DNA of 32,573 nt. It comes from a virus. Of the stretch, positions 1 to 6,001 are shown piece after piece; positions within the stretch are counted from its first letter, which is position 1, and every line of letters begins with the position of its first letter. The stretch lies in the IMG/VR virus record IMGVR_UViG_3300021371_000064, positions 1 through 32,573 of that record. One strand, given 5' to 3'. Under the pieces are notes generated by a model. It was not told where the DNA came from, did not search any database, and was given only the letters and a program-made list of their open reading frames with translations. Position numbers and translations under genes: made by a program.

Positions 1-2
1 TA

Positions 3-203
3 CCAAGATTTATGATGCTTGCTAGTACAATAATGTCCTGGAGATGTGCCGAATGGTTTATGGATTTAGATGCACCAACTGCTAGTCAGTCTGCATTTGT
101 ATCTGTGGTTATGGGTGTAATGACTGGTGTATTCGGTATATGGATGGGTCACGAACATAAGGGAGACAACAATGTTAACAGCGTTAATAGGTCCAGTAAG
201 TAA
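3..203 (+). CDS. Small membrane protein, 5'-truncated by window edge
   Basis: The frame is open to the left edge, so the true start lies outside; the first in-frame ATG is at 12. The visible 67 residues hold a hydrophobic stretch (residues around SAFVSVVMGVMTGVFGIWMG) that can span a membrane once, followed by a short polar tail. It overlaps the holin start by 32 bases in another frame and lies just before lysis genes, so a lysis-related membrane role (second holin or holin partner) is possible. I recall similar small proteins beside holins in marine phages but cannot name a family. Real gene likely; function unknown. Confidence 0.6.
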   Translation, partial: PRFMMLASTIMSWRCAEWFMDLDAPTASQSAFVSVVMGVMTGVFGIWMGHEHKGDNNVNSVNRSSK

Positions 204-567
204 CTTACTCGGTAAGTTTATAGAGGACAAAGACATGAAGAACAAGTTGGCACATGAGGTGGCAACTATGGCAGAGAATCATGCACAAGAGTTAGCTAAA
301 GGTCAGCTAGAAATAAACAAGGCAGAAGCTACACATAAATCTATATTTGTTGCTGGTTGGAGACCTTTTATTGGCTGGACATGTGGTATTGCATTGTGTT
401 GGCACTTTGTATTAGCACCTGTTACTATGTTTGTGTGTGCCTATTTAGATGTTATTATACCTGATTTACCTACCTTTGATATGGGTTCTTTGATGACTGT
501 ATTAATGGGTATGCTCGGATTGGGCGGACTTAGAACATATGAAAAACAAAAAGGATTAACAAAATGA
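172..567 (+). CDS. Holin, 3-TM family (GTA_holin_3TM-like)
   Basis: 131 aa. The N-terminal 60 residues are helical and polar (KLAHEVATMAENHAQELAKG), then AGWRPFIGW, a hallmark of the three-TM holin family found in phages and gene transfer agents, begins a long hydrophobic stretch (about residues 63-98). A second hydrophobic segment (about 107-123, LMTVLMGMLGLGG) is followed by a basic tail. Holins make holes in the inner membrane that release the endolysin. I chose ATG 172 because GGGAGA at 161-166 sits just upstream; an upstream GTG at 127 lacks such a site. Its TGA overlaps the next ATG (ATGA at 564-567), which suggests coupled translation. The endolysin lies 340 bases downstream. Confidence 0.8.
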   Translation: MLTALIGPVSNLLGKFIEDKDMKNKLAHEVATMAENHAQELAKGQLEINKAEATHKSIFVAGWRPFIGWTCGIALCWHFVLAPVTMFVCAYLDVIIPDLPTFDMGSLMTVLMGMLGLGGLRTYEKQKGLTK

Positions 568-662
568 GTAAGTTTTACATGCACTTATACGAATTCTTTA
601 AAGCTATATCTGATTATTTTTGGTTTAAATCTGTCAAGCACAATAAAAGGATAAGAAAATGA
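564..662 (+). CDS. 32-aa aromatic/basic peptide
   Basis: This ORF starts at the ATGA shared with the holin stop and ends at another ATGA shared with the next start. The peptide begins MSKFYMHLYEFFKAISDYFW and ends in a basic tail (KHNKRIRK). It looks amphipathic and could lie on a membrane. The next ORF begins with a similar peptide (FFNKIGNYFY then a basic tail), so the two look like tandem paralogues. The position between holin and endolysin suggests a lysis accessory peptide, but no family is recognised. Coupling by two 4-base overlaps is the main evidence that it is translated. Confidence 0.5.
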   Translation: MSKFYMHLYEFFKAISDYFWFKSVKHNKRIRK

Positions 663-907
663 TGTGGTTTTGGTTGAGTTTAGCTAAATTTTTTAATAAG
701 ATTGGTAATTATTTCTACCATCTTCATGTGAAGACACTTAGAAAGAAACAGGAGAAAGATATGAAAAAAGGTTTATACGCTAACATTCACGCTAAAAGAA
801 AAAGAATCAAAGCTGGAAGCAATGAGAAAATGAGAAAGCCTGGAAGTAAAGGTGCACCTACAGCTAAGAACTTTAAGCGTGCAGCAAAGACAGCAAAGAA
901 AAAGTAA
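659..907 (+). CDS. Lys-rich small protein, with possible nested start at 761
   Basis: 82 aa from the ATG that overlaps the previous stop. Residues 1-34 resemble the preceding 32-aa peptide; residues 35-82 are a very basic segment (MKKGLYANIHAKRKRIKAGS, later KGAPTAKNFKRAAKTAKKK). A strong ribosome site (GGAGAAAG, 751-758) precedes ATG 761, so a 48-aa basic protein could be made on its own from 761-907. I recall stand-alone versions of the basic part in marine phages, so either two products or a fusion is plausible. Its stop overlaps the endolysin start (TAATG at 905-909). Function unknown; a nucleic-acid-binding role is a guess from charge. Confidence 0.6.
   Translation: MMWFWLSLAKFFNKIGNYFYHLHVKTLRKKQEKDMKKGLYANIHAKRKRIKAGSNEKMRKPGSKGAPTAKNFKRAAKTAKKK
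751..758 (+). promoter_or_regulatory. Internal ribosome binding site inside the 82-aa ORF
   Basis: GGAGAAAG ends two bases before ATG 761, within the coding sequence of the 659-907 ORF and in frame with it. It decides whether the 48-aa basic protein is made alone. The spacing is short if counted from the last base but normal (about 6-7) from the GGAG core. Confidence 0.6.
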
Positions 908-1353
908 TGGAACTATCTAAAAACTTTACAATATCTGAGTTAACAAAGAGTCAGACAGCAGAACGTAGAGGTATAACAAACATACCTGATGCAACTGCTG
1001 TGTATAATCTAAAGCTATTAGCTGAAAATATATTACAACCAATCCGTAATGAGTATGGCTCCTTTATGGTTTCGTCAGGTTACAGATGTCCTGAGTTGTC
1101 AATATCTATCGGAAGTTCTAAAGATAGTCAGCATTGTAAAGGGCAAGCCGCAGACTTTGAGGTAGCTAATGTGGATAACTATGATCTTGCTGTGTGGATA
1201 AGAGAAAACTTAGAGTTCGATCAGCTTATATTAGAGTGTTACACAGGTGGAAACAGTGGCTGGGTACATTGTAGTTATGCAGAGAATGGTAGAAAAGAAG
1301 TGCTTACATACGACAGACTTAACGGCTATAGACATGGGTTAATAAATGGCTAG
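907..1353 (+). CDS. Endolysin, peptidase M15 (D-Ala-D-Ala carboxypeptidase-like)
   Basis: 148 aa, a normal length for single-domain M15A phage endolysins. The zinc signature S-x-H-x-x-G-x-A-x-D is present as SQHCKGQAAD (H76, D83), and WVH (H121) supplies the third ligand; E110 is a candidate general base. SSGYRCPELS (56-65) matches the usual SGYR region of the family. The enzyme cuts peptide bonds in peptidoglycan to open the cell at the end of infection. No signal peptide is seen, so release depends on the holin upstream. The start overlaps the previous stop, and the next gene starts inside its last eight bases. Confidence 0.88.
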   Translation: MELSKNFTISELTKSQTAERRGITNIPDATAVYNLKLLAENILQPIRNEYGSFMVSSGYRCPELSISIGSSKDSQHCKGQAADFEVANVDNYDLAVWIRENLEFDQLILECYTGGNSGWVHCSYAENGRKEVLTYDRLNGYRHGLING

Positions 1354-1597
1354 GAAGAAAAATGTAAATCTCTCTGTTGGTCGTGGAGAAAAGCGATCAG
1401 TCAAACAGGGTGGTGGACTAACTGCAAAAGGCAGAGCTAAGTATAATCGTGCGACAGGCAGTAAGTTAAAAGCACCTGTAACAGGTAAGGTTAAGGCTGG
1501 AAGTAAAGCAGCAAAAAGAAGAAAGAGTTTTTGTGCAAGGTCTAAGAGTTGGACAGGTCCTAGAGGTAAAGCTGCTAGGCGTAGGTGGAAGTGTTAA
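1346..1597 (+). CDS. Basic conserved phage protein with RRW-K-C tail (possibly DUF6321)
   Basis: 83 aa, strongly basic throughout, with GGGLTAKGRAKYNRATGSKL (24-43), RRKSFCARS (58-66) and a C terminus ARRRWKC. These are the landmarks I remember from a small phage family listed as DUF6321; the name is from memory. Two cysteines (C63, C83) could bind metal or form a disulfide. The start overlaps the endolysin by eight bases. Function unknown. The charge suggests binding to nucleic acid or another polyanion, which is inference only. Confidence 0.75.
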   Translation: MARKKNVNLSVGRGEKRSVKQGGGLTAKGRAKYNRATGSKLKAPVTGKVKAGSKAAKRRKSFCARSKSWTGPRGKAARRRWKC

Positions 1598-1616
1598 CTA
1601 ACAAAGGAGAAAGCTA

Positions 1617-1742
1617 ATGCCAATGGGTAAAGGAACTTATGGTAGTAAAAAGGGTAGACCAGCTAAGAAGAAAGGTCTAACTGCAAAGCAAAAGACATTG
1701 CCTAGTGCTTTGCAAAAAAAGATTATGAAGAAAAAGAAATAA
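1617..1742 (+). CDS. 41-aa Lys-rich protein at the end of the late operon
   Basis: A short ORF with a good ribosome site (AAGGAGA, 1604-1610) six bases before its ATG. The product starts MPMGKGTYGSKKGRPAKKKG and ends in KKKK. It shares GLTAK with the previous gene. Similar tiny proteins beginning MGKGTYG are common next to lysis genes in marine phages (recalled, not searched). It is the third Lys-rich product in this cluster. Its stop codon abuts the stop of the opposing leftward operon. Function unknown. Confidence 0.7.
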   Translation: MPMGKGTYGSKKGRPAKKKGLTAKQKTLPSALQKKIMKKKK

Positions 1743-1757
1743 TTATTTTTTCTTCTT
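1728..1757. terminator. Candidate bidirectional A/T hairpin between converging operons
   Basis: A dyad centred between 1742 and 1743 pairs 1728-1742 with 1743-1757, with one mismatch (1733/1752) and one G-T pair. The descending arm on each strand is pyrimidine-rich and mostly T, so it could act as a terminator both ways even without GC pairs. The same bases encode the C-terminal lysines of both converging genes and both stop codons, so the symmetry could partly be a by-product of two KKKK tails. Confidence 0.4.
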
Positions 1758-2096
1758 GAAAGTAAATCTAGTGCCATCTCTAGCAGAACCATACTTGTGT
1801 CTGTATGGACCTGAGTCAAGCATGATAGATGATAAGTCTGATACTCCGTAATTCATAACTGTTGGTTGCCTAGAAACTCTGCCGTATTGTGTTTCATTTA
1901 TGGCTCTTGGATCGTCTTGGGTACTCCAATCTTCATCATCTGTATCTTTTGTGTTTTTGCTAGTGTTCAATCCTAAACCTAGAAAGACACATTCACGACA
2001 ACGTATAACTTTGTTTCTTGGGTGCCCTACCTCCTTTAGCTTGACACCACAGTAACCACAACAATCAAAACTTTTACCAGCCTTATCGTAATTCAT
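1743..2096 (-). CDS. Zinc-ribbon protein, last gene of leftward operon
   Basis: 117 aa. C13-x2-C16 and C33-x2-C36 form a four-cysteine zinc-binding knuckle in the first 40 residues, followed by an acidic polar linker and a C-terminal part (SGPYRHKYGSARDGT) ending in four lysines. The ribosome site GGGAGAGG lies just upstream of ATG 2096, inside the end of the preceding gene, with which it overlaps by 14 bases. It closes an operon with recombination genes, so nucleic-acid binding is plausible. No specific family recognised. Confidence 0.65.
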   Translation of the reverse strand: MNYDKAGKSFDCCGYCGVKLKEVGHPRNKVIRCRECVFLGLGLNTSKNTKDTDDEDWSTQDDPRAINETQYGRVSRQPTVMNYGVSDLSSIMLDSGPYRHKYGSARDGTRFTFKKKK

Positions 2097-2283
2097 TATC
2101 CTCTCCCTTTATTTCGCTAGAATATACAAACCATCTCTTACCAAACTTTTTACCTTTGACCTCTCCGTTCTGTAACAAACGGAGAAGTCTTTTTCTATTA
2201 CTTGGAGTATCTCCAAACATCAGTTCGGTAGCTTCCTGTGTGGAATAGTATGATTTAGAATGGTATTTCATCATCAAGCTCAT
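2083..2283 (-). CDS. Small helix-turn-helix (excisionase/MerR-like) protein
   Basis: Up to 66 aa. The pattern YYSTQEATELMFGDTPSN then RLLRLLQNGEVKGKKFGKRW matches the short winged helix-turn-helix domain of excisionase-type proteins: a helix choosing the site, then 'G-x-(I/V)-x-x-x-K-x-G-x-x-W'. Start could be 2283, 2274 or 2271, all overlapping the end of the SSB-like gene. No integrase is in view, so it may be a regulator or a replication accessory and not an excisionase. Confidence is moderate because the domain is short. Confidence 0.6.
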   Translation of the reverse strand: MSLMMKYHSKSYYSTQEATELMFGDTPSNRKRLLRLLQNGEVKGKKFGKRWFVYSSEIKGEDNELR

Positions 2284-2593
2284 CTTTTAAAGCAGAAATA
2301 GGACTAGGTTTTGGTGGGTCTATTGTCTGTGCAAGTGATCTCATTCCAGGTTGTGATACTCCGTCTGATATACTGTCTGTGTAGTTACCTACAACAACCT
2401 CTGATATTGACAGACCAAATGTACCATCATCATTACCAAATAGTTTTACAGAATACTTAGCATCTTTTCTAAGATGTATATCTGCTGGTGATCCATCTTT
2501 AAATGGTTTCCAATTAGAGTTACCATGTGTAGCCTTGCCCTCTGAATTAGGATACAAGGTTATGTTTGCAGTTTTAATATATTTATTAGCCAT
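2255..2593 (-). CDS. Single-stranded-DNA-binding-like protein with acidic C-terminal tip
   Basis: 112 aa from ATG 2593, preceded by AAAGGAAAG; the TTG at 2608 is less likely. The body is beta-rich (YIKTANITLYPNSEG, YSVKLFGNDDGTFGLSISEV), then a proline-rich linker and the ending DELDDEIPF. A DDDIPF-type tip is how bacterial SSB recruits partner proteins, so this gene probably binds ssDNA or mimics SSB. A standard OB-fold SSB sequence is not obvious. It directly follows the probable annealing protein, overlapping it by eight bases, as expected for a recombination module. Confidence 0.6.
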   Translation of the reverse strand: MANKYIKTANITLYPNSEGKATHGNSNWKPFKDGSPADIHLRKDAKYSVKLFGNDDGTFGLSISEVVVGNYTDSISDGVSQPGMRSLAQTIDPPKPSPISALKDELDDEIPF

Positions 2594-3299
2594 TTTCTTT
2601 CCTTTCAAATTTATCTAAATATTTAACAAAAACCTGTATTGCTTTCTTGTACAAGTCAGGATTATGTTCTTTGATTTCGTTTAACGTAGACTGTGAGTCA
2701 TTGTAATAAGCATCTAATTGATCCTTAGTTCTTTTCTGCTGACACCAATGCTCAAAGTCAGGTATCTTTTCTTCGTGTCTTTCTCTCCTTTCTTCAGGTG
2801 TTATTTGTTTTTGTGGTATATTTTTAAACTGAATCTTAGGTTTTTCTACAGATTTAGTCTCCTCTTTTACATCAGATCCGTTGTCAATAGTCCCACCTTT
2901 TATTTCTACAGGTCTTTCTTCTTTAAAAGCATCTGCTTCATCTTCTGCATAAACATCTCCATGCAATCCAACTAACTTAAGTATAACACGATCCTTTGCT
3001 CTTTTCTCAGCCATAGCATAAGGATAACTATTCTTGTTGTTAGATGGTGAGGCTTCTCCTATTGACCATTCTGATTTATCTCCCATAGTTCCTGTAACAA
3101 GCAAGCTAACTATCTTCTTTTCAGAATTTGTTTCTAATATTGTTGGCTCGTTAAAGACAATTCTTTTATGTACTGCAACTTTCTCTAGTGCTTTGTGCAA
3201 CAGTACATATGTGCCATGACAATTCCACCCAGCTTGCTGATGTGTCATGCCTATTTCTTTTAAGGTTTCTATAACCTTATCAGGTATATCACTTTTCAT
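2586..3299 (-). CDS. Probable single-strand annealing recombinase (Rad52/ERF-like)
   Basis: 237 aa from ATG 3299, which has AGAGGTG just upstream; a GTG at 3305 is the alternative. The N-terminal 130 residues follow the helix-strands-helix order of Rad52-type annealing proteins: a helix, then strands (IVSLLVTGTMGDKSEWSIGE), then SYPYAMAEKRAKDRVILKL, a helix typical of these proteins in marine phages. The rest is charged and low in complexity with a helical end. It would anneal ssDNA made by the exonuclease encoded 740 bases upstream. The family is inferred from pattern and context; the proof would be a profile search. Confidence 0.55.
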   Translation of the reverse strand: MKSDIPDKVIETLKEIGMTHQQAGWNCHGTYVLLHKALEKVAVHKRIVFNEPTILETNSEKKIVSLLVTGTMGDKSEWSIGEASPSNNKNSYPYAMAEKRAKDRVILKLVGLHGDVYAEDEADAFKEERPVEIKGGTIDNGSDVKEETKSVEKPKIQFKNIPQKQITPEERRERHEEKIPDFEHWCQQKRTKDQLDAYYNDSQSTLNEIKEHNPDLYKKAIQVFVKYLDKFERKENG

Positions 3300-3477
3300 T
3301 TTCACCTCTCATTGTTTTACTTAGTAAATTCATAAGCACCTCGTTCTGTTGTGTAACAACTTTGTGCTTATCCTCTAGTTTTGCTATACGTTTCTCTAAT
3401 AGATCTATAGCTTGTGCATGATACTGCTCAGTATCAGTCATTTCTTTTGTCCATTTATTGACTAATTCGTTAATCAT
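3289..3477 (-). CDS. 62-aa coiled-coil protein
   Basis: The protein is almost all helix, with heptad-like hydrophobic spacing from about residue 16 to 53 (AIDLLEKRIAKLEDKHKVV and onward). It starts in an ATGA overlap with the previous gene. A dimerising accessory protein is likely; nothing identifies a partner, though the recombinase gene follows immediately and overlaps. Confidence 0.55.
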   Translation of the reverse strand: MINELVNKWTKEMTDTEQYHAQAIDLLEKRIAKLEDKHKVVTQQNEVLMNLLSKTMRGENEK

Positions 3478-3833
3478 ATCCCAGTTCTTTCTTCTGCCAT
3501 GTGTTGAATTATATCCTCGTCAGTTACAGGCTGATGGAAGTAATGTCTTGCACTCCACATTATCATCTGTTTTCTGCCGCTCTCGCCTTTAATTGCTCTG
3601 TCATCTACAATCACTAGTCCTTTTTCTTTTAGTGCCTTGTAGCGTGCTGTAATCGTGCTGTATCGGTATTGTGGTAGGGCATACTGCACCTGATCTGATA
3701 TACAACCTGTTTCGCCAAAAGAATCTATAACTCCAAGGACTATTTTCTCCATCTGTGATGCTTGTATTTTGTAAGCACTATCATGGCTAGTTCTAGGATC
3801 TAGATTACGTCTTAATGTTTTTGGATCTGTCAT
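3474..3833 (-). CDS. Winged-helix DNA-binding protein
   Basis: 119 aa. After a short N-terminal tail (RRNLDPRTSHDSAYKIQ), residues 25-95 read as helix, helix, recognition helix (YRYSTITARYKALKEKGLV) and a wing (VIVDDRAIKGESGRKQMIMW), the usual MarR-like or replication-type winged helix order. It starts by a TAATG overlap with the gene before. It may regulate the operon or help load replication proteins. Specific family not recognised. Confidence 0.6.
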   Translation of the reverse strand: MTDPKTLRRNLDPRTSHDSAYKIQASQMEKIVLGVIDSFGETGCISDQVQYALPQYRYSTITARYKALKEKGLVIVDDRAIKGESGRKQMIMWSARHYFHQPVTDEDIIQHMAEERTGI

Positions 3834-4039
3834 TATAAATTCTCCAATTCTTGTTTCATTTCTTCTTCTGTCATTTTAGACATACGCTCTTCTAACTCTG
3901 CATTAGTTTCTATGCCATAAAGTTTAGCTAGTTTGTCTAATGTAAACTGTCCACTACTAGACATTCTATCAAATTCCCAATAAAGATCAGATATTAAACT
4001 CAATGTTATGTTTAGTTTTTCATTAATTAATTTAGTCAT
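3833..4039 (-). CDS. 68-aa acidic helical protein, unknown
   Basis: Predicted as mostly helical with a very acidic end (ELEERMSKMTEEEMKQELEN). It starts one base after the exonuclease stop and overlaps the next start, so it belongs to the same transcript. GGGAGA lies about seven bases before its ATG. No motif recognised; the tight packing is the best support that it is real. Confidence 0.55.
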   Translation of the reverse strand: MTKLINEKLNITLSLISDLYWEFDRMSSSGQFTLDKLAKLYGIETNAELEERMSKMTEEEMKQELENL

Positions 4040-4040
4040 G

Positions 4041-4931
4041 TTAAATCTCCCAAAGTTGTTTTGCTAGTTGTGTTATTTTAGGTCCATGTCTTGCTGATAG
4101 TTGCACCATGTCAGGTTGCACTAACCCAGCTAATGTTTTCCATGAACCTCGACTTGCTTTGAGTAAGTTCTGTGTAACTAACCAAGAACGTACTACATCA
4201 TCATAAGCTTTTTGCAGATTATCTTCTGTCATAAGCTCACAATTCGTTTCGTCTACTATGTTATAGCCTGATGCCGTAACAAATAACAAAGCTGGTTTCT
4301 CTCCTGTAGCTTTCCAATAGACTGCTTGTTGCATAACTTGTTGCACAGATGGTTCTGTCTTAGGTTTAGGTATACGCCAAGACCTAGTACCATCTTTCTT
4401 TGGTGGGTTCCTCATAGGTAGAGAGCATTTTAAATCTATCTGTCTGCCGCCACCTGAGTAATCCTGATATAAAACTATTGGTACATCTATCTTAGGTTCA
4501 ATGAATTGTTTCATTGATTCTCCCTCGATACGATTGACACCCTCGAAATACTTATGCAATCCATCAACTGCATGTTTAATCATCTCAGGTAGATGCTCAC
4601 GAAACTCCTCGTATTCTTCTGCATCTTTACCATTATCCCATGTTCTAGGTGTGTAACCCTGGTATTCTGTAAGTGCATATCTTACAGACTCATTGATTTC
4701 CATAGGGTCTTGTTGTCCTCTGATTGGACTAAAGTTATGTAATCCCATAGCACAGTCTGTGCCTGTCTGTACTTTGATGCCTGATATTGGTCGTGATGCC
4801 ATAGGAAAAGACATCTTATGTTCTTTTCTCAGGTAATGTTTCAGCACCATTTCATCTTTAGGTATGGTTGCATTACTAGAACTCTCGTGCTTCATGCCAA
4901 AGTTAATTCTGTAATCAGGTATCTCAGCCAT
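4041..4931 (-). CDS. PD-(D/E)XK exonuclease (RecB/Cas4-like recombination nuclease)
   Basis: 296 aa. The nuclease core is visible in the second half: E145 (FIEP), D157 (YQDYSGG), D166-L-K168 (RQIDLK) and then the RecB-type Q-x-x-x-Y motif QQAVY (201-205). This arrangement is that of RecB/Cas4 and phage exonucleases that resect DNA ends 5' to 3'. With the annealing protein and SSB-like protein downstream it forms a two-component recombination set. The N-terminal 100 residues are not recognised. It shares TAATG with the upstream stop. Confidence 0.7.
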   Translation of the reverse strand: MAEIPDYRINFGMKHESSSNATIPKDEMVLKHYLRKEHKMSFPMASRPISGIKVQTGTDCAMGLHNFSPIRGQQDPMEINESVRYALTEYQGYTPRTWDNGKDAEEYEEFREHLPEMIKHAVDGLHKYFEGVNRIEGESMKQFIEPKIDVPIVLYQDYSGGGRQIDLKCSLPMRNPPKKDGTRSWRIPKPKTEPSVQQVMQQAVYWKATGEKPALLFVTASGYNIVDETNCELMTEDNLQKAYDDVVRSWLVTQNLLKASRGSWKTLAGLVQPDMVQLSARHGPKITQLAKQLWEI

Positions 4932-5161
4932 TATTCATGCTCCCCATCATTATCATAATCCTCAGGAAATAATTTATCCATACGTTCTGTGTAGTCAGGG
5001 TGTATGTATGTTTCTTCCTCTACTTCACTCCAATGTTCTTCCTTAATAACTTCTGTGTCAGGGTTTATTATTGATTCAGCTTCTTCTTTACTGCTTGCCT
5101 CAACTATAAACTCTGCATATTTATAAGTTGTTTTAACAACTCTTACGTTCCATTCTGCCAT
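4931..5161 (-). CDS. 76-aa acidic protein, unknown
   Basis: Starts two bases after the stop of the zinc-ribbon gene and overlaps the exonuclease start. The first half is a strand-strand-helix unit (WNVRVVKTTYKYAEFIVEAS then KEEAESII), the second half is strongly acidic (EEHWSEVEEETY ... YDNDGEHE). Acidic phage early proteins often act as inhibitors or DNA mimics, but nothing here proves it. Confidence 0.6.
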   Translation of the reverse strand: MAEWNVRVVKTTYKYAEFIVEASSKEEAESIINPDTEVIKEEHWSEVEEETYIHPDYTERMDKLFPEDYDNDGEHE

Positions 5162-5163
5162 GT

Positions 5164-5292
5164 CTATTCTCCATATCCGTCAGGACAACAGTCCTCACAA
5201 AAAGTTTTATCTTTATAAAAGTATGCAACCTCTGCACAAGTCTGTTGTCCACAGTCATTACATTCTCTGTCGTAAACATATTCTTGATCCAT
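5164..5292 (-). CDS. 42-aa zinc-ribbon protein, first gene of leftward operon
   Basis: A short ORF with a strong ribosome site (GGAGG, 5299-5303) before ATG 5292. The product has C11-x2-C14 and C32-x2-C35 plus C19 and C36, a compact zinc knuckle, and ends PDGYGE. Being first in the operon it is made early and in quantity. Small zinc-finger proteins of this kind in phages are usually of unknown function. Confidence 0.6.
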   Translation of the reverse strand: MDQEYVYDRECNDCGQQTCAEVAYFYKDKTFCEDCCPDGYGE

Positions 5293-5324
5293 AATAAACC
5301 TCCGTTCCTTTGCTATTGATTACT

Positions 5325-5353
5325 AGGTTATGCTTTATAATCTTTACTGTCAA
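5325..5353 (-). promoter_or_regulatory. Leftward promoter of the recombination operon
   Basis: On the minus strand a perfect -35 TTGACA (5353-5348) is followed after 17 bases by TAACCT (5330-5325). The -10 keeps only the most conserved T, A and final T positions. The leader then carries TAGCAAAGG and the GGAGG site of the 42-aa gene. The -35 overlaps an operator half-site. Confidence 0.6.
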
Positions 5354-5391
5354 CATATTATTTAATTATAATTGACAGATTGTCAACATAT
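5348..5391. promoter_or_regulatory. Operator cluster of the divergent switch
   Basis: TTGACA-GAT-TGTCAA at 5372-5386 is a perfect 6-3-6 palindrome. The 11-base word TGTCAACATAT occurs at 5348-5358 and 5381-5391, exactly 33 bases (about three helix turns) apart. The half-sites overlap the -35 boxes of both divergent promoters, so one bound repressor could close or tune both. The adjacent HTH gene at 5407 is the obvious binder. Confidence 0.6.
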
Positions 5392-5400
5392 AAATATTAT
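5372..5400 (+). promoter_or_regulatory. Rightward promoter of the repressor operon
   Basis: TTGACA (5372-5377), a 17-base spacer and TATTAT (5395-5400) make a near-consensus sigma70 promoter. The expected start of transcription, six or seven bases on, falls at or next to ATG 5407, so the mRNA probably has no leader. Confidence 0.7.
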
Positions 5401-5406
5401 AGCAGT

Positions 5407-5622
5407 ATGAAATTAATTGATTACATAAAGCAGAATAGACTTACACAAAATAAGTTTGCCATCAAATCAGGTTTAACTCGTTCAGCTATTTGTAGGATAT
5501 TAAAGTCTGAAAGATTTCCTACGCCTGATACAATGAACAAGATCGAGCTTGCAACAACAGGTCAAGTAAAAGCAAATGACTTTCTCAAACAAATGCAAGA
5601 GAGAATGATTGATGGCAGATAG
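5407..5622 (+). CDS. Cro/CI-type HTH repressor
   Basis: 71 aa from the first ATG in the frame; a TTG at 5380 lies inside the promoter and is unlikely. KLIDYIKQNRLTQNKFAIKS then GLTRSAICRILKSERFPTP is a classic XRE-type five-helix DNA-binding domain with the turn at about residues 15-36; little else follows, so the size is Cro-like. It has no visible ribosome site, in keeping with a leaderless mRNA such as lambda cI from PRM. It likely binds the TTGACA/TGTCAA sites upstream and controls both directions. The next gene starts within its last bases. Confidence 0.8.
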   Translation: MKLIDYIKQNRLTQNKFAIKSGLTRSAICRILKSERFPTPDTMNKIELATTGQVKANDFLKQMQERMIDGR

Positions 5623-6001
5623 TCGTAACAAGGGTGCATCTTTTGAAAGAAAGATATGCTCTATGATAAAAGATAATCTAAATATAGATGCCAAGAGAAA
5701 CCTTGATCAGTATCAAGCTAAAGGACAAGCTGATATAATTATTCCTGGGTGGTCTATTGAGTGTAAAGCTTACCAAAAAGGAACAACTTATAAGAAAGCG
5801 TGGTTAGAGCAGACAAGAGAAGCTGCAAAGCGTTTGAACTTAACACCTGTGTTGATATACAAGTTTAACAACTGTCCAATAAAGTGTGTTATTCCTATTG
5901 ATGTATTGTCTAGGAACTTTAGTGCTGGACATGATTTAGTTTGTGAGGTTGATATAGAAACATGGTTTTACATAGTGAGGGAGAGAGATGTTATTAGCTG
6001 A
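5612..6001 (+). CDS. PD-(D/E)XK nuclease, Holliday-junction-resolvase-like
   Basis: 129 aa. E12 (SFER), D41 (GQADI) and E50-x-K52 (SIECK) give the E...D...ExK active site of Hjc-type resolvases, with RNLDQYQAKGQADI and PGWSIECK as the usual surroundings. These enzymes cut four-way junctions in replicating or recombining DNA. Start ATG 5612 overlaps the repressor by 11 bases; a TTG at 5609 is also possible. It complements the recombination genes of the leftward operon. A VRR-NUC or restriction-type nuclease is an alternative. Confidence 0.7.
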   Translation: MADSRNKGASFERKICSMIKDNLNIDAKRNLDQYQAKGQADIIIPGWSIECKAYQKGTTYKKAWLEQTREAAKRLNLTPVLIYKFNNCPIKCVIPIDVLSRNFSAGHDLVCEVDIETWFYIVRERDVIS

